Below, piece after piece: positions 18,177 to 27,073 of a DNA stretch of 64,000 bases. The notes beneath the pieces are model-generated. The model searched no databases, had not been told where the DNA came from, and saw nothing but the letters and a program-made list of their open reading frames with translations. The translations under genes were made by a program, and so were the position numbers. How positions within the stretch are numbered: position 1 is the first letter of the stretch; each line of letters begins with the position of its first letter. The stretch is from JAPSGM01 sp963777045 (GTDB taxonomy: Bacteria; Chloroflexota; Limnocylindria; QHBO01): NCBI GenBank assembly GCA_963777045.1, contig CAVZPD010000029.1, forward strand, positions 33,606 through 97,605, in the 5' to 3' direction.

Positions 18177-19690
18177 CTGCGCAGCGACTCCTGGCGCGCG
18201 CTGGCTGCCCACGCGGAGGTCGACGACGCCGCCACCACTGGAGCGGCTTTCGTTGCGCGCGCGCGGGCCATCGCGGCGGCGCTGGCCGCCAGCTCCTCGA
18301 GCTCGGCGGAGAGCGGCGGCCCGCTCCCCCACTCGCCAGCGATGAGCCCGGTGTGGTAGTCCCCCGACACGAAGGCCGGCTGGTCGACGAGCCAGCGATG
18401 GAAGCCGAGGTCCGTCTGCAGGCCGGCGATCAGCATCTCGTCGAGCGCTCGGCGCAGTCGCGCCACCATGGCCGGGCGATCGGCGGCGTGGACCATCAGC
18501 TTGCCGAGCAGCGGATCGTATTCGGGCGTCAGCTCCAGGTCCTCCTTCACCGCCGCATCGAGGCGGACGCCGGGGCCCGACGGGAATCGCCAGGTCGTGA
18601 CGGCTCCGCCGAGCGGCCGGAAGTCGTTCCAGGGATCCTCGGCGTAGATCCGCACCTCGACCGCGTTTCCGCGCAGGGCCGGCTCGAGGATCTCGGAGGG
18701 AAGGCGCTCGCCCGCGGCGATGCGGATCTGCCAGGCGACCAGGTCCAGGCCGGTCACCAGCTCGGTGACGCCGTGCTCCACCTGCAGCCGGGTGTTCATC
18801 TCGAGGAAGTAGTGGTTGCCCTCGGCGTCGAGCAGGAACTCGACCGTGGCGGCGTTCTGGAAGTCGACGGTGCCCGCCACCCGCCGAGCGGAGTCGTAGA
18901 GGGCCGCCCTGATCTCGGGCGTGACCGCCGGCGAGGGGCTCTCCTCCACCAGCTTCTGGTGCCGCCGCTGGACAGAACAGTCGCGCTCCCCCAGGCAGGC
19001 CAGTTGGCCGTGGCGGTCGCCCAGCAGCTGCACCTCGACGTGGCGCGCCGGCTGCACCAGGCGCTCCAGGTAGACCGTCCCGTCGCCGAACGCCGACTGC
19101 GCCTCGCGGCGCGCCGCCTGCAGCTGGGCCGTCAGGTCCTCCGGGTGGTCGATCCGCCGCATGCCGCGCCCGCCGCCACCGGCCGCCGCCTTCAGCATCA
19201 CCGGCAGACCGATGGAATCCAGGTCCGGCAGCTCCCCCTCGTCCAGCGCGACGAGCAGGCCGGGCACGATGGGCACCCCTGCATCGGCAACCGCGCGCCG
19301 TGCCGCCAGCTTGTTGCCGAGCGCCTCCTGCGTCGCCGGTGGCGGGCCGATCCAGACCAGCCCGGCATTTATCACGGCTCGGGCGAAATCAGCGTTCTCC
19401 GACAGGAAGCCGTAGCCGGGATGGATGGCATCGGCGCCACTGCGTCGCGCCGCGTCCACGACCGCGCCGATGTTCAGGTACGACTCCGCCGCGCTGCGCG
19501 GTCCAATCCGCTCGGCGGCATCGGCCATCTCGACGTGGAGCGCATCGGCGTCCGCGTCGGAGTACACGGCGACGCTCTTGATGCCCATCTCGCGGCAGGC
19601 GCGGATCACACGCACCGCGATCTCGCCGCGGTTGGCCACCAGGATCGTCCCGAATGGCCGGCTCGCCGTTCCGTCTTTGCGCAAGGACAC
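18173..19690 (-). CDS. Biotin carboxylase subunit (propionyl-CoA carboxylase type)
   Basis: This 505-residue ATP-grasp enzyme carboxylates biotin with bicarbonate and ATP. It has the N-domain ILVANRGEIAVRVIRAC, the glycine-rich ATP loop KAAAGGGGRGM, ERDCSVQRRHQKLVEE, the metal-binding Glu of FLEMNTRLQVEHGVTE, and the C-terminal domain to about residue 450. An Ala-rich tail of about 50 residues ends it. The GTG at 19688-19690 follows the carboxyltransferase stop by 5 nt. The neighbouring mutase pathway suggests propionyl-CoA, but acetyl-CoA use is possible. Confidence 0.93.
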   Translation of the reverse strand: MSLRKDGTASRPFGTILVANRGEIAVRVIRACREMGIKSVAVYSDADADALHVEMADAAERIGPRSAAESYLNIGAVVDAARRSGADAIHPGYGFLSENADFARAVINAGLVWIGPPPATQEALGNKLAARRAVADAGVPIVPGLLVALDEGELPDLDSIGLPVMLKAAAGGGGRGMRRIDHPEDLTAQLQAARREAQSAFGDGTVYLERLVQPARHVEVQLLGDRHGQLACLGERDCSVQRRHQKLVEESPSPAVTPEIRAALYDSARRVAGTVDFQNAATVEFLLDAEGNHYFLEMNTRLQVEHGVTELVTGLDLVAWQIRIAAGERLPSEILEPALRGNAVEVRIYAEDPWNDFRPLGGAVTTWRFPSGPGVRLDAAVKEDLELTPEYDPLLGKLMVHAADRPAMVARLRRALDEMLIAGLQTDLGFHRWLVDQPAFVSGDYHTGLIAGEWGSGPPLSAELEELAASAAAMARARATKAAPVVAASSTSAWAASARQESLRR

Positions 19691-19695
19691 GGCCG

Positions 19696-21246
<1,551 letters not shown>

Positions 21247-21263
21247 CTGTGTCCTCCGAATGG

Positions 21264-21339
21264 TGGTGGGCCCAGCAGGGATCGAACCTGCGACCAGCCG
21301 GTTATGAGCCGGATGCTCTGACCACTGAGCTATGGGCCC
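21264..21339 (-). tRNA. tRNA with CAT anticodon (elongator Met, or Ile2 after lysidine modification)
   Basis: The 76-nt cloverleaf includes an encoded CCA. The acceptor GGGCCCA pairs with TGGGCCC; the D arm is GCTC-loop-GAGC, the anticodon loop CTCATAA, and the T arm GCAGG-TTCGATC-CCTGC. The G1-C72 pair rules out an initiator tRNA. The anticodon stem has one U-C mismatch at 27-43. The variable region TGGTCGC resembles E. coli Ile2 somewhat more than elongator Met, so the identity is open. TATACT at 21362-21367 is a good -10. Confidence 0.93.
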
Positions 21340-21373
21340 TGGGGCGTGGTGGACAACTCGGAGTATATCGGCT

Positions 21374-21391
21374 CGTCTTTGCACAAAGACG
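21374..21391. promoter_or_regulatory. Palindrome CGTCTTTG-CA-CAAAGACG between the tRNA and parA promoters
   Basis: Two 8-bp arms are exact reverse complements around a 2-bp centre. It lies just upstream of the tRNA -10 (TATACT) in the divergent tRNA/parA gap. It looks like a dimeric operator; the binding protein is unknown. Confidence 0.4.
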
Positions 21392-21408
21392 TCCCCGGCG
21401 GAGCACGT

Positions 21409-21417
21409 TGTGGATAA
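21409..21417. promoter_or_regulatory. DnaA box (TTATCCACA on the minus strand) upstream of parA
   Basis: TGTGGATAA is an exact match to the strong DnaA box read in reverse. A degenerate copy (TGGACAACT against TGGATAACT) lies about 60 bp to the left at 21350-21358. DnaA binding here could regulate parAB or mark proximity to the origin. Confidence 0.45.
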
Positions 21418-21506
21418 CTTGGATGACCGTCCACGCGTCGCTCGGTATCATCGCCGGGAACGCCATCCGCGATCGCTCTTCCCAACCGCACGACAGGTGA
21501 GCTGCG

Positions 21507-22274
21507 TTGACCAAGGTAATCTCCATCGCGAACCAGAAGGGTGGCGTCGGGAAGACGACGACATCGATCAATCTCGCCGGAGCGCTCGCCGAGCTGGGCT
21601 ACCGCGTCCTGTGCATCGACATGGACCCGCAGGCGAACCTGACGGTTGGGCTTGGAATCTCACTCTCGGACGTGCGCCTTTCGATGTCCGACGTCCTGGC
21701 CGAGGGGCGCACGCCGCTCGAGGAGATCATCCGTCCAACCGAGATGCCCGGCCTCTCGGTCGCGCCGGCGACGCTCGAGCTGGCGTCGACCGAGGTGGAA
21801 CTGTTCACGGCCATCGGCCGCGAGATGATCCTGCGTGACGCGCTCGGGGGATGGGCGGACCGGCAGTACGACGTGGTCATCATCGACTGCCCGCCGACGC
21901 TGGGCCTGCTCACCATCAACGCGCTGGTGGCAAGTTCGCGCGTGATCATCCCCGTGCAGACCCAGTACTACGCCATCAAGGGCCTGACCGCGCTGATCAA
22001 GGTCATCAACACCATCAAGCTCAAGCTGAACCACGACCTCGAGATCCTCGGACTGCTCGCCACCTTCTTCGACGGGCGCACCGTGCTCGCCCGCGAGATG
22101 CTGGAGAACCTGCGGGAGCTCGGAGATCACCGCGTCTTCAACACCATGATCAAGCAGACGGTGAAGCTGGGCGAGGCACCGCTGACCGGGAAGCCGGTCA
22201 CGGAGTACGCGACGAACTCGTCGGCGGCGCGGGCCTTCCGCGAGCTGGCACGAGAGGTGGTGGAGCTTGGCTAG
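21507..22274 (+). CDS. parA: Chromosome partitioning ATPase ParA (Soj)
   Basis: This 255-residue deviant Walker ATPase forms ATP-dependent dimers on DNA and moves ParB-parS complexes. The deviant Walker A is KGGVGKTT (11-18), with the signature Lys. CIDMDPQANLT and IIDCPPTLGLLTINAL give the A' and B motifs. There is no N-terminal HTH, so it is the small chromosomal type. The TTG start has AGGTGAG about 5 nt upstream. parB overlaps its end by 8 bp. Confidence 0.96.
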   Translation: MTKVISIANQKGGVGKTTTSINLAGALAELGYRVLCIDMDPQANLTVGLGISLSDVRLSMSDVLAEGRTPLEEIIRPTEMPGLSVAPATLELASTEVELFTAIGREMILRDALGGWADRQYDVVIIDCPPTLGLLTINALVASSRVIIPVQTQYYAIKGLTALIKVINTIKLKLNHDLEILGLLATFFDGRTVLAREMLENLRELGDHRVFNTMIKQTVKLGEAPLTGKPVTEYATNSSAARAFRELAREVVELG

Positions 22275-23247
22275 CAAGCGCCCCGCATTCCGGGAGAACA
22301 TCCACCGGCTGTTCGACGAAGCGCAGCAGGCCGACCTTGGGCCGGGCGTCGTGTCCCTGATCGAGTCGCGGGCCACTCGCGCCACGATTCGCGAAGTACC
22401 GCTGGATCGCATCCTCCCCAATCCCGCGCAGCCCCGCCTCTCCTACGAGGAGGAGTCGCTCAGCGAGCTGGCGGACTCGATCCGCGAGCACGGCGTTCTA
22501 CAGCCCATCCTCGTCCGGCCGGTCGGGTCGCAGTTCGAACTGATCGCAGGCGAGCGCCGATGGCGCGCGTCACGGCTTGCGGGTCGCGAGGCTATCCCGG
22601 CCATCGTGGTCGAGTTCGACGAGCAGACCGCCCTCGAGGTCTCGATCATCGAAAACCTCCAGCGCGAGGACGTCTCGCCGCTGGAGGAGGCGGCGATGTT
22701 CCGCAAGATGACGGACCTTGGCTACTCGGTGCGACAGCTGGCGCAGAAGATCGGCAAGGACAAGGGCTACGTCGAGAACCGCATGCGCCTGGCCGATGCA
22801 CCGGCGGAGGTGCGTGAGCTCGTGTCCGTGCGCAAAGACACGATCAGCCACGCGTACGAGCTGATGAAGATCGGCGACGAGCGGACACGGCGTCGATTGG
22901 CGAAGAAGGTGGCGGCGGGCGAGCTTACGCTCGTCAAGCTGCGGGCCATCACCGGCGGCAGGCCCGATGACGAGGCCGATCCCGGAAGGGGCCGACGCCG
23001 GCGTCGGACGATTGCCGGTGAGGTGGCGGTGGCCAAGGCGGCACAGGCGACCGACGATGCCCTGATGGACAACCGGGCCCGGCTGGCCGATGCCATCGAC
23101 GAGCTGGTGCAGCTGCTGCGCCAGCCGGAGCTGATGGAGCAGATCCCCGACACCAACCGGGACAACCTGGCGCGCAACCTGACCGTCACCAAGCTCAAGC
23201 TCGAGAACGCCATCGCCATCATCCGCGCGTCGCGCGAACCGGTCTGA
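22267..23247 (+). CDS. parB: Chromosome partitioning protein ParB (Spo0J)
   Basis: The 326-residue CTP-dependent clamp loads at parS. The N-terminal domain has the CTP-binding GERRWRA motif (about residues 97-103) and ENLQREDVSPLEEA. A central HTH follows in YSVRQLAQKIGKDKGYVENRMRLA (about 158-181), and a C-terminal dimerisation segment. A basic linker with RGRRRRRT (about 239-246) precedes the C-domain. The TTG start overlaps parA. No canonical parS was seen in the window. Confidence 0.95.
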   Translation: MASKRPAFRENIHRLFDEAQQADLGPGVVSLIESRATRATIREVPLDRILPNPAQPRLSYEEESLSELADSIREHGVLQPILVRPVGSQFELIAGERRWRASRLAGREAIPAIVVEFDEQTALEVSIIENLQREDVSPLEEAAMFRKMTDLGYSVRQLAQKIGKDKGYVENRMRLADAPAEVRELVSVRKDTISHAYELMKIGDERTRRRLAKKVAAGELTLVKLRAITGGRPDDEADPGRGRRRRRTIAGEVAVAKAAQATDDALMDNRARLADAIDELVQLLRQPELMEQIPDTNRDNLARNLTVTKLKLENAIAIIRASREPV

Positions 23248-23256
23248 GCGGGCGGC

Positions 23257-23613
23257 TCAGGCCGTATAGCTCATCACCTCGCGGTTCGCGACGAGGAAGT
23301 CGACAAGTCGGCCGCGGGCCCCTGGGTCGATGCGGCGCAGGCCACGCACGGCCTTCGGCAGCTCGAAGATCGGCGCCGACAGGGCGCCCGCCGTATCGAT
23401 GGCGACCACGTGGTCCGGTCCCCCGCCCACCAGGAAGGCGCGCTGAAACCCGCGGGCATCGAGGCCACCGACTCGGCAGAAGGTGGCGATGGCGGTCCCC
23501 ACGCCATGGCGCTTGGCGAAGTCGATGAAGAGGTCGGCCGCCCAAGCGTCGATCTGCTCGTCGGACTGCGCCGACACCATCTCGCGGTAGGCCGTCTCGT
23601 CGCTCTCGCTCAC
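23257..23613 (-). CDS. Conserved-looking 118-residue protein, unknown function
   Basis: A soluble alpha/beta protein with no signal peptide, membrane helix or metal motif. The GTG start has GGAGGA 4 nt upstream, and a TAGAAT -10 sits at 23644-23649, which together support expression. It is convergent with parB (9 bp apart). I do not recognise the family; notable segments are FIDFAKRHGVGTAIATFCRVGGLDA and VVAIDTAGALSAPIFELP. Confidence 0.7.
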   Translation of the reverse strand: MSESDETAYREMVSAQSDEQIDAWAADLFIDFAKRHGVGTAIATFCRVGGLDARGFQRAFLVGGGPDHVVAIDTAGALSAPIFELPKAVRGLRRIDPGARGRLVDFLVANREVMSYTA

Positions 23614-23706
23614 GCGCTCCTCCAGTGGATCAGGACAGGTGCGATTCTAGCCGAGCCGGCGCTGGAGCCCCGCGCAATCCGGCCCGCCATCGGCCGCCGG
23701 TTCGGC

Positions 23707-23712
23707 TATCCT
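23707..23712 (+). promoter_or_regulatory. -10 element (TATCCT), 7 nt from the start of the 186-residue gene
   Basis: TATCCT, then GCGGCCC, then the ATG at 23720, with no ribosome-binding site. This fits a leaderless transcript. The identical hexamer and spacing precede tsaE. Confidence 0.5.
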
Positions 23713-23719
23713 GCGGCCC

Positions 23720-24280
23720 ATGCTGGACCGCCCCACTGATCCGAGGACCGAGGATCGCATCGTCTTCGAGCTCGTCCGCACCGACCGTGCGAGCGGTGCC
23801 GAGGAGGTGATCGGTCGCGCGACCTACCAGGAGGGCCGCTCCCTCGTTGATGCCCCGGAATCGGTCTCGCTGGCGGTGACCGACCTGCTGCAGCGGGCGT
23901 TCGTCGACCGGGTCCAGGCGGATGAACGACCGCGCGGTTACCGTCGCAGCGGGCGCGGCATCGTCGACATGCTCGTGCCGGGAATGGCCGAGCACTTCCT
24001 GGCCCGCATGCGCGGCCTGTGGCTCCCCTACCCCGACGGTACCCTGGTCACCGCTCGCGAGTCGGCGCTGCCCACCCGCCCCGCCAGGCCACAGGACCCC
24101 GAGGCGGCCGAGGCCGGACCGCCGGTCACGGACCCTGCCGTCAGGCGGGCCAGCCTGGCCGAGTCGAACGAGATCCTCAACGTCCATCCGCTCGTGCCGG
24201 CCAACCCGCCGGCGTCCGGCCTCCGTCTGGCGGGCGAACGCGTCGACGTTCAACGCACCGACTGCGGATGGATAGTCTAA
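23720..24280 (+). CDS. 186-residue soluble protein, unknown function
   Basis: The protein begins with acidic/basic mixed sequence and has no membrane segment. The middle (about 70-110) reads GYRRSGRGIVDMLVPGMAEHFLARMRGLWLPYPDG, which looks structured. The C-terminal third is Pro/Ala-rich and probably disordered. No family is recognised. The promoter-like TATCCT 7 nt before the ATG and normal codon composition support a real gene. Confidence 0.7.
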   Translation: MLDRPTDPRTEDRIVFELVRTDRASGAEEVIGRATYQEGRSLVDAPESVSLAVTDLLQRAFVDRVQADERPRGYRRSGRGIVDMLVPGMAEHFLARMRGLWLPYPDGTLVTARESALPTRPARPQDPEAAEAGPPVTDPAVRRASLAESNEILNVHPLVPANPPASGLRLAGERVDVQRTDCGWIV

Positions 24281-24333
24281 GGACTAGGTTTACCCAGGTT
24301 TTCTGACGAGGGCGCAGCATCCCGCGGCTGGGA

Positions 24334-24339
24334 TATCAT
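24334..24339 (+). promoter_or_regulatory. -10 element (TATCAT), 7 nt from the small membrane protein start
   Basis: TATCAT, then CAGCCGC, then the ATG at 24347; leaderless by spacing. Confidence 0.5.
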
Positions 24340-24346
24340 CAGCCGC

Positions 24347-24556
24347 ATGTCGCTGAGAAAGTACCTGCTGCTGCCTGCCCTCATCATCGTGCTCGGTGTC
24401 GTCTACTGGTTCGTGAGCTACGAGTGGGTCGGCACGGTGCTGCTGATCGTCTTCGGCGGCGCGATGGCCGTCATGGGCTGGATCCTGGTCCCGACCCTGG
24501 ACAACGTCGGGCCGACGGCTCCCATCGATCCCGATTTCGAGGATCCGGGCCGCTGA
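24347..24556 (+). CDS. 69-residue membrane protein with two transmembrane helices
   Basis: Two hydrophobic helices (about 6-23 and 29-49) are joined by a short loop YEWVG. A conserved-looking acidic tail with LDNVGPTAP and DPDFEDP follows. The size and layout resemble small accessory subunits such as actinobacterial cytochrome c oxidase subunit IV, but no oxidase genes are nearby, so I give no function. The start is set by the leaderless -10 at 24334. Confidence 0.65.
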   Translation: MSLRKYLLLPALIIVLGVVYWFVSYEWVGTVLLIVFGGAMAVMGWILVPTLDNVGPTAPIDPDFEDPGR

Positions 24557-24613
24557 CCTGGCTCCTCTCCCCCTTCCGCGCCGGGCCCGTCGGCATGCGC
24601 CGGGCAGCAAGAT

Positions 24614-24704
24614 GCCGGGCAACTGTGGCTGCCCTGGCGGCATCGCCGCCAACACAGCTGCCCGGCTCAGTGGTACTAACGGCCAACGCCGCCGGGCGTT
24701 AGCC
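24614..24704 (+). terminator. Two consecutive strong stem-loops after the small membrane protein gene
   Basis: Stem 1 pairs 24614-24627 (GCCGGGCAACTGTG) with 24653-24666, 13 of 14 positions, and encloses a second stem GGCGGC-ATC-GCCGCC (24636-24650). Stem 2 pairs 24681-24690 (GGCCAACGCC) with 24695-24704, 9 of 10. Neither has a clear U-tract. They could terminate transcription in a Rho-independent-like way or belong to a structured RNA. Confidence 0.45.
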
Positions 24705-24795
24705 CTACGCCCTGTCAAATGCCCGACACCCTCGTCCACATCCCGGAACCGGCGCAGTCCAGCCAGCACGGCCGATAGGATCGATAGGATCTGGA

Positions 24796-25437
24796 GTGAA
24801 GCTTACGATCCTCGGCGCGAGCGGACGCATCGGTCGACGCGTCCTCGAGCAGGCGACCGCGGCTGGCCACGATGTGACCGTCCTCGTGCGCGACCCGACC
24901 AGCGTGAGTGTTGATCCGAGCCGTGTGAAGGTCGTCGTCGGCACCATCCAGGATGGCAGCGCCCTGGAGCGCGCGATCGTCGGGGCCGATGCCGTCGTCA
25001 GCACCATCGGTCCGGATGGCAATACGGCCGACCAGGTCGAGAAGCTTCGCTTCGGCATGCGCCGAACGATTGCAGCGATGCACGCCCACGGCGTGCGGCG
25101 CATCGTCAACCTGTCCGGGGCCGGCATCACCGCCCCGGGGGAACGGAAGCCGCTCCTGGACAAGCTCGCAACCCGCCTCGTTCGGCTGCTGTCGCGCCAC
25201 GTGGTGGCGGCGAAGCAGGCAGAGTACGACGAGCTGGCGCAGACGGACCTGGAATGGATCGCCGTGCGGCCGGCGCTGGTCACGGACGGGCCGCACAGCG
25301 GGCGGTACGTGGCCGGGCCGGGTGAGCTGCGGCCCGGGGCCCGCATCAGCCGCGCCGACATCGGGCAGCTGATGCTGGCGGAGGCCGAGCAGCCGACGCA
25401 CATCGGCCACCCGGGAATCTTCGTGCGGCAGACCTAG
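24796..25437 (+). CDS. NAD(P)-binding atypical SDR (NmrA/epimerase-like)
   Basis: The 213-residue Rossmann protein starts LTILGASGRIGRRV (dinucleotide loop GASGRIG), with ADAVVSTIGPDG and RRIVNLSGAGI in the following strands. It has no canonical YxxxK, as is usual for the atypical NAD(P)H-binding family that includes flavin reductases and redox sensors. The substrate is unknown. The GTG lies 5 nt after the second of two tandem GATAGGATC copies (24774-24791). Its monocistronic position gives no functional hint. Confidence 0.85.
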   Translation: MKLTILGASGRIGRRVLEQATAAGHDVTVLVRDPTSVSVDPSRVKVVVGTIQDGSALERAIVGADAVVSTIGPDGNTADQVEKLRFGMRRTIAAMHAHGVRRIVNLSGAGITAPGERKPLLDKLATRLVRLLSRHVVAAKQAEYDELAQTDLEWIAVRPALVTDGPHSGRYVAGPGELRPGARISRADIGQLMLAEAEQPTHIGHPGIFVRQT

Positions 25438-25476
25438 GCGCACCGATCCGTGCCGCACGGCCAAGCCGACTGAGGG

Positions 25477-25551
25477 TGGCTCCGGCGGTAGGATTCGAAC
25501 CTACGACCAAGCGGTTAACAGCCGCCCGCTCTACCACTGAGCTACGCCGGA
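25477..25551 (-). tRNA. tRNA-Asn (GTT)
   Basis: The 75-nt cloverleaf includes an encoded CCA. Acceptor TCCGGCG pairs with CGCCGGA, the D arm is GCTC/GAGC, the anticodon loop CTGTTAA (anticodon GTT), and the T arm GTAGG-TTCGAAT-CCTAC. The discriminator is G. Confidence 0.96.
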
Positions 25552-25648
25552 TCGCACGCACGCCATCGGTAGCCGGACCGATGGGGACGCCGCGGATGAT
25601 ACCCGCGCGGCGAGTTCCGGTCAAAGGCGCGCGCACCGTCGGCAAGGG

Positions 25649-25672
25649 TTTTGTGCTCCTCTCGCACAAACG
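25649..25672. promoter_or_regulatory. Putative ROK/XylR operator upstream of xylA
   Basis: An imperfect palindrome, TTTTGTGC-TCCTCTC-GCACAAAC, lies 55 bp before xylA. The spacer TCCTCT and half-site TTTTGTG recur at 33410-33433, in front of the ROK regulator. TACGCT at 25678-25683 just downstream could be the xylA -10, so binding would block transcription. Confidence 0.55.
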
Positions 25673-25726
25673 TGTGGTACGCTCCTCGCCACGACAATTC
25701 GAGGTGCGGGCGCAGGAGGCTGCACG

Positions 25727-27070
25727 GTGGAAACCGATTTCTTCGCGGACGTCTCGGAGCCGATTCGATACGCCGGTCTGTCATCGACTGATCCCTTCTC
25801 GTACAAGGTCTACGACCCCGACCGGATGGTCCTCGGCAAGCGCATGGAAGAACACCTGCGCGTCGCCGTCTGCCTCTGGCACTCGTTCAACTGGCCGGGC
25901 TCCGACGTCTTCGGCTCGGGCACCTTCGACCGCCCCTGGCTGGACGGCAGCTCAGAACCGATGGAGGCGGCGCGCGCCAAGCTGGCGGCGGCCTTCGAGT
26001 TCCTGGAGAAGCTGGGGACGCCGTACTTCACCTTCCATGACCGCGACGTCGCGCCCGAGGGCCGCACCTTCGCCGAGACGCGGGACAACCTGGACGCGAT
26101 CGTCGGTGACATCGAGGTCCACGTGGGGCGGACCGGGAAGCGCCTGCTGTGGGGCACCGCCAACCTCTTCAGCCACCCCCGCTACGCCGCCGGCGCTGCC
26201 ACCAACCCCGATCCGGAGGTCTTCGCCTACGCCGCCGCGCAGGTGAAGCAGATGCTCGAGGTCACCCATCGGCTCGGAGGACAGAACTACGTGCTGTGGG
26301 GCGGGCGCGAGGGCTACGAGACGCTGCTCAACACCGACCTCAAGCGCGAGCAGGAGCAGCTGGCGCGGTTCCTCGCCCTGGTGGCCGACCACAAGCAGCG
26401 CATCGGCTTCGAGGGAACACTCCTGCTGGAGCCGAAGCCGCAGGAGCCGACCAAGCACCAGTACGACTACGACGCGGCGACGGTCCACGGCTTCCTGGTG
26501 AGCCACGACCTGGCCGGCGAGTACCGCACCAACCTCGAGGTCAACCACGCCACGCTGGCGGGCCACAGCTTCCACCACGAGGTGGCGCAGGCCTTCGCGA
26601 GCGGCATCTTCGGCAGCGTGGACGTCAATCGCGGCGACTACCAGAACGGCTGGGACACCGACCAGTTCCCGAATTCGGTCGATGAGCTCTCCCTGGCGAT
26701 CTACGAGATCCTGCGCCACGGCGGCTTCACGACCGGCGGCTTCAACTTCGACACGAAGCTGCGCCGGCAGAGCATGGCGCGCAGCGACCTCTTCCACGCG
26801 CACATCGGCGGGATCGACACGCTGGCGCGATCGCTGCTGGTTGCCGCCGACATGGTGGAGGCCGGAGACCTCGCGCAGCTGCGCGACGACCGCTACGCCG
26901 GCTGGTCGGGAGAGCTCGGCGAGGCGATCATGGACGGACGGCTGAGCCTCGAGGACCTGGCGCGCCGGGTGACCGACGAGGGCATCGATCCCAGGCCGGT
27001 CTCAGGCCAGCAGGAGCGGCTCGAGAACCTGGTCAACCAGCGCATCTGGGCGGTCGAGCAGGGCGACTGA
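25727..27070 (+). CDS. xylA: Xylose isomerase
   Basis: The 447-residue TIM-barrel enzyme isomerises D-xylose to D-xylulose. It shows the catalytic His region YFTFHDRDVAPEG, WGGREGYETLLNTDL, and the metal-binding segments LLEPKPQEPTKHQYDYD and LEVNHATLAGHSFHHE. Its length fits the class II (longer) isomerases. The GTG has AGGAGG 8 nt upstream. xylB follows by 3 nt. A ROK-type operator lies upstream. Confidence 0.97.
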   Translation: METDFFADVSEPIRYAGLSSTDPFSYKVYDPDRMVLGKRMEEHLRVAVCLWHSFNWPGSDVFGSGTFDRPWLDGSSEPMEAARAKLAAAFEFLEKLGTPYFTFHDRDVAPEGRTFAETRDNLDAIVGDIEVHVGRTGKRLLWGTANLFSHPRYAAGAATNPDPEVFAYAAAQVKQMLEVTHRLGGQNYVLWGGREGYETLLNTDLKREQEQLARFLALVADHKQRIGFEGTLLLEPKPQEPTKHQYDYDAATVHGFLVSHDLAGEYRTNLEVNHATLAGHSFHHEVAQAFASGIFGSVDVNRGDYQNGWDTDQFPNSVDELSLAIYEILRHGGFTTGGFNFDTKLRRQSMARSDLFHAHIGGIDTLARSLLVAADMVEAGDLAQLRDDRYAGWSGELGEAIMDGRLSLEDLARRVTDEGIDPRPVSGQQERLENLVNQRIWAVEQGD

Positions 27071-27073
27071 CCC

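Noticed and set aside
21507..23247. parS site beside parAB
   Set aside because: No match to the TGTTTCACGTGAAACA-type palindrome was found by eye in the parAB region; a divergent site cannot be excluded.
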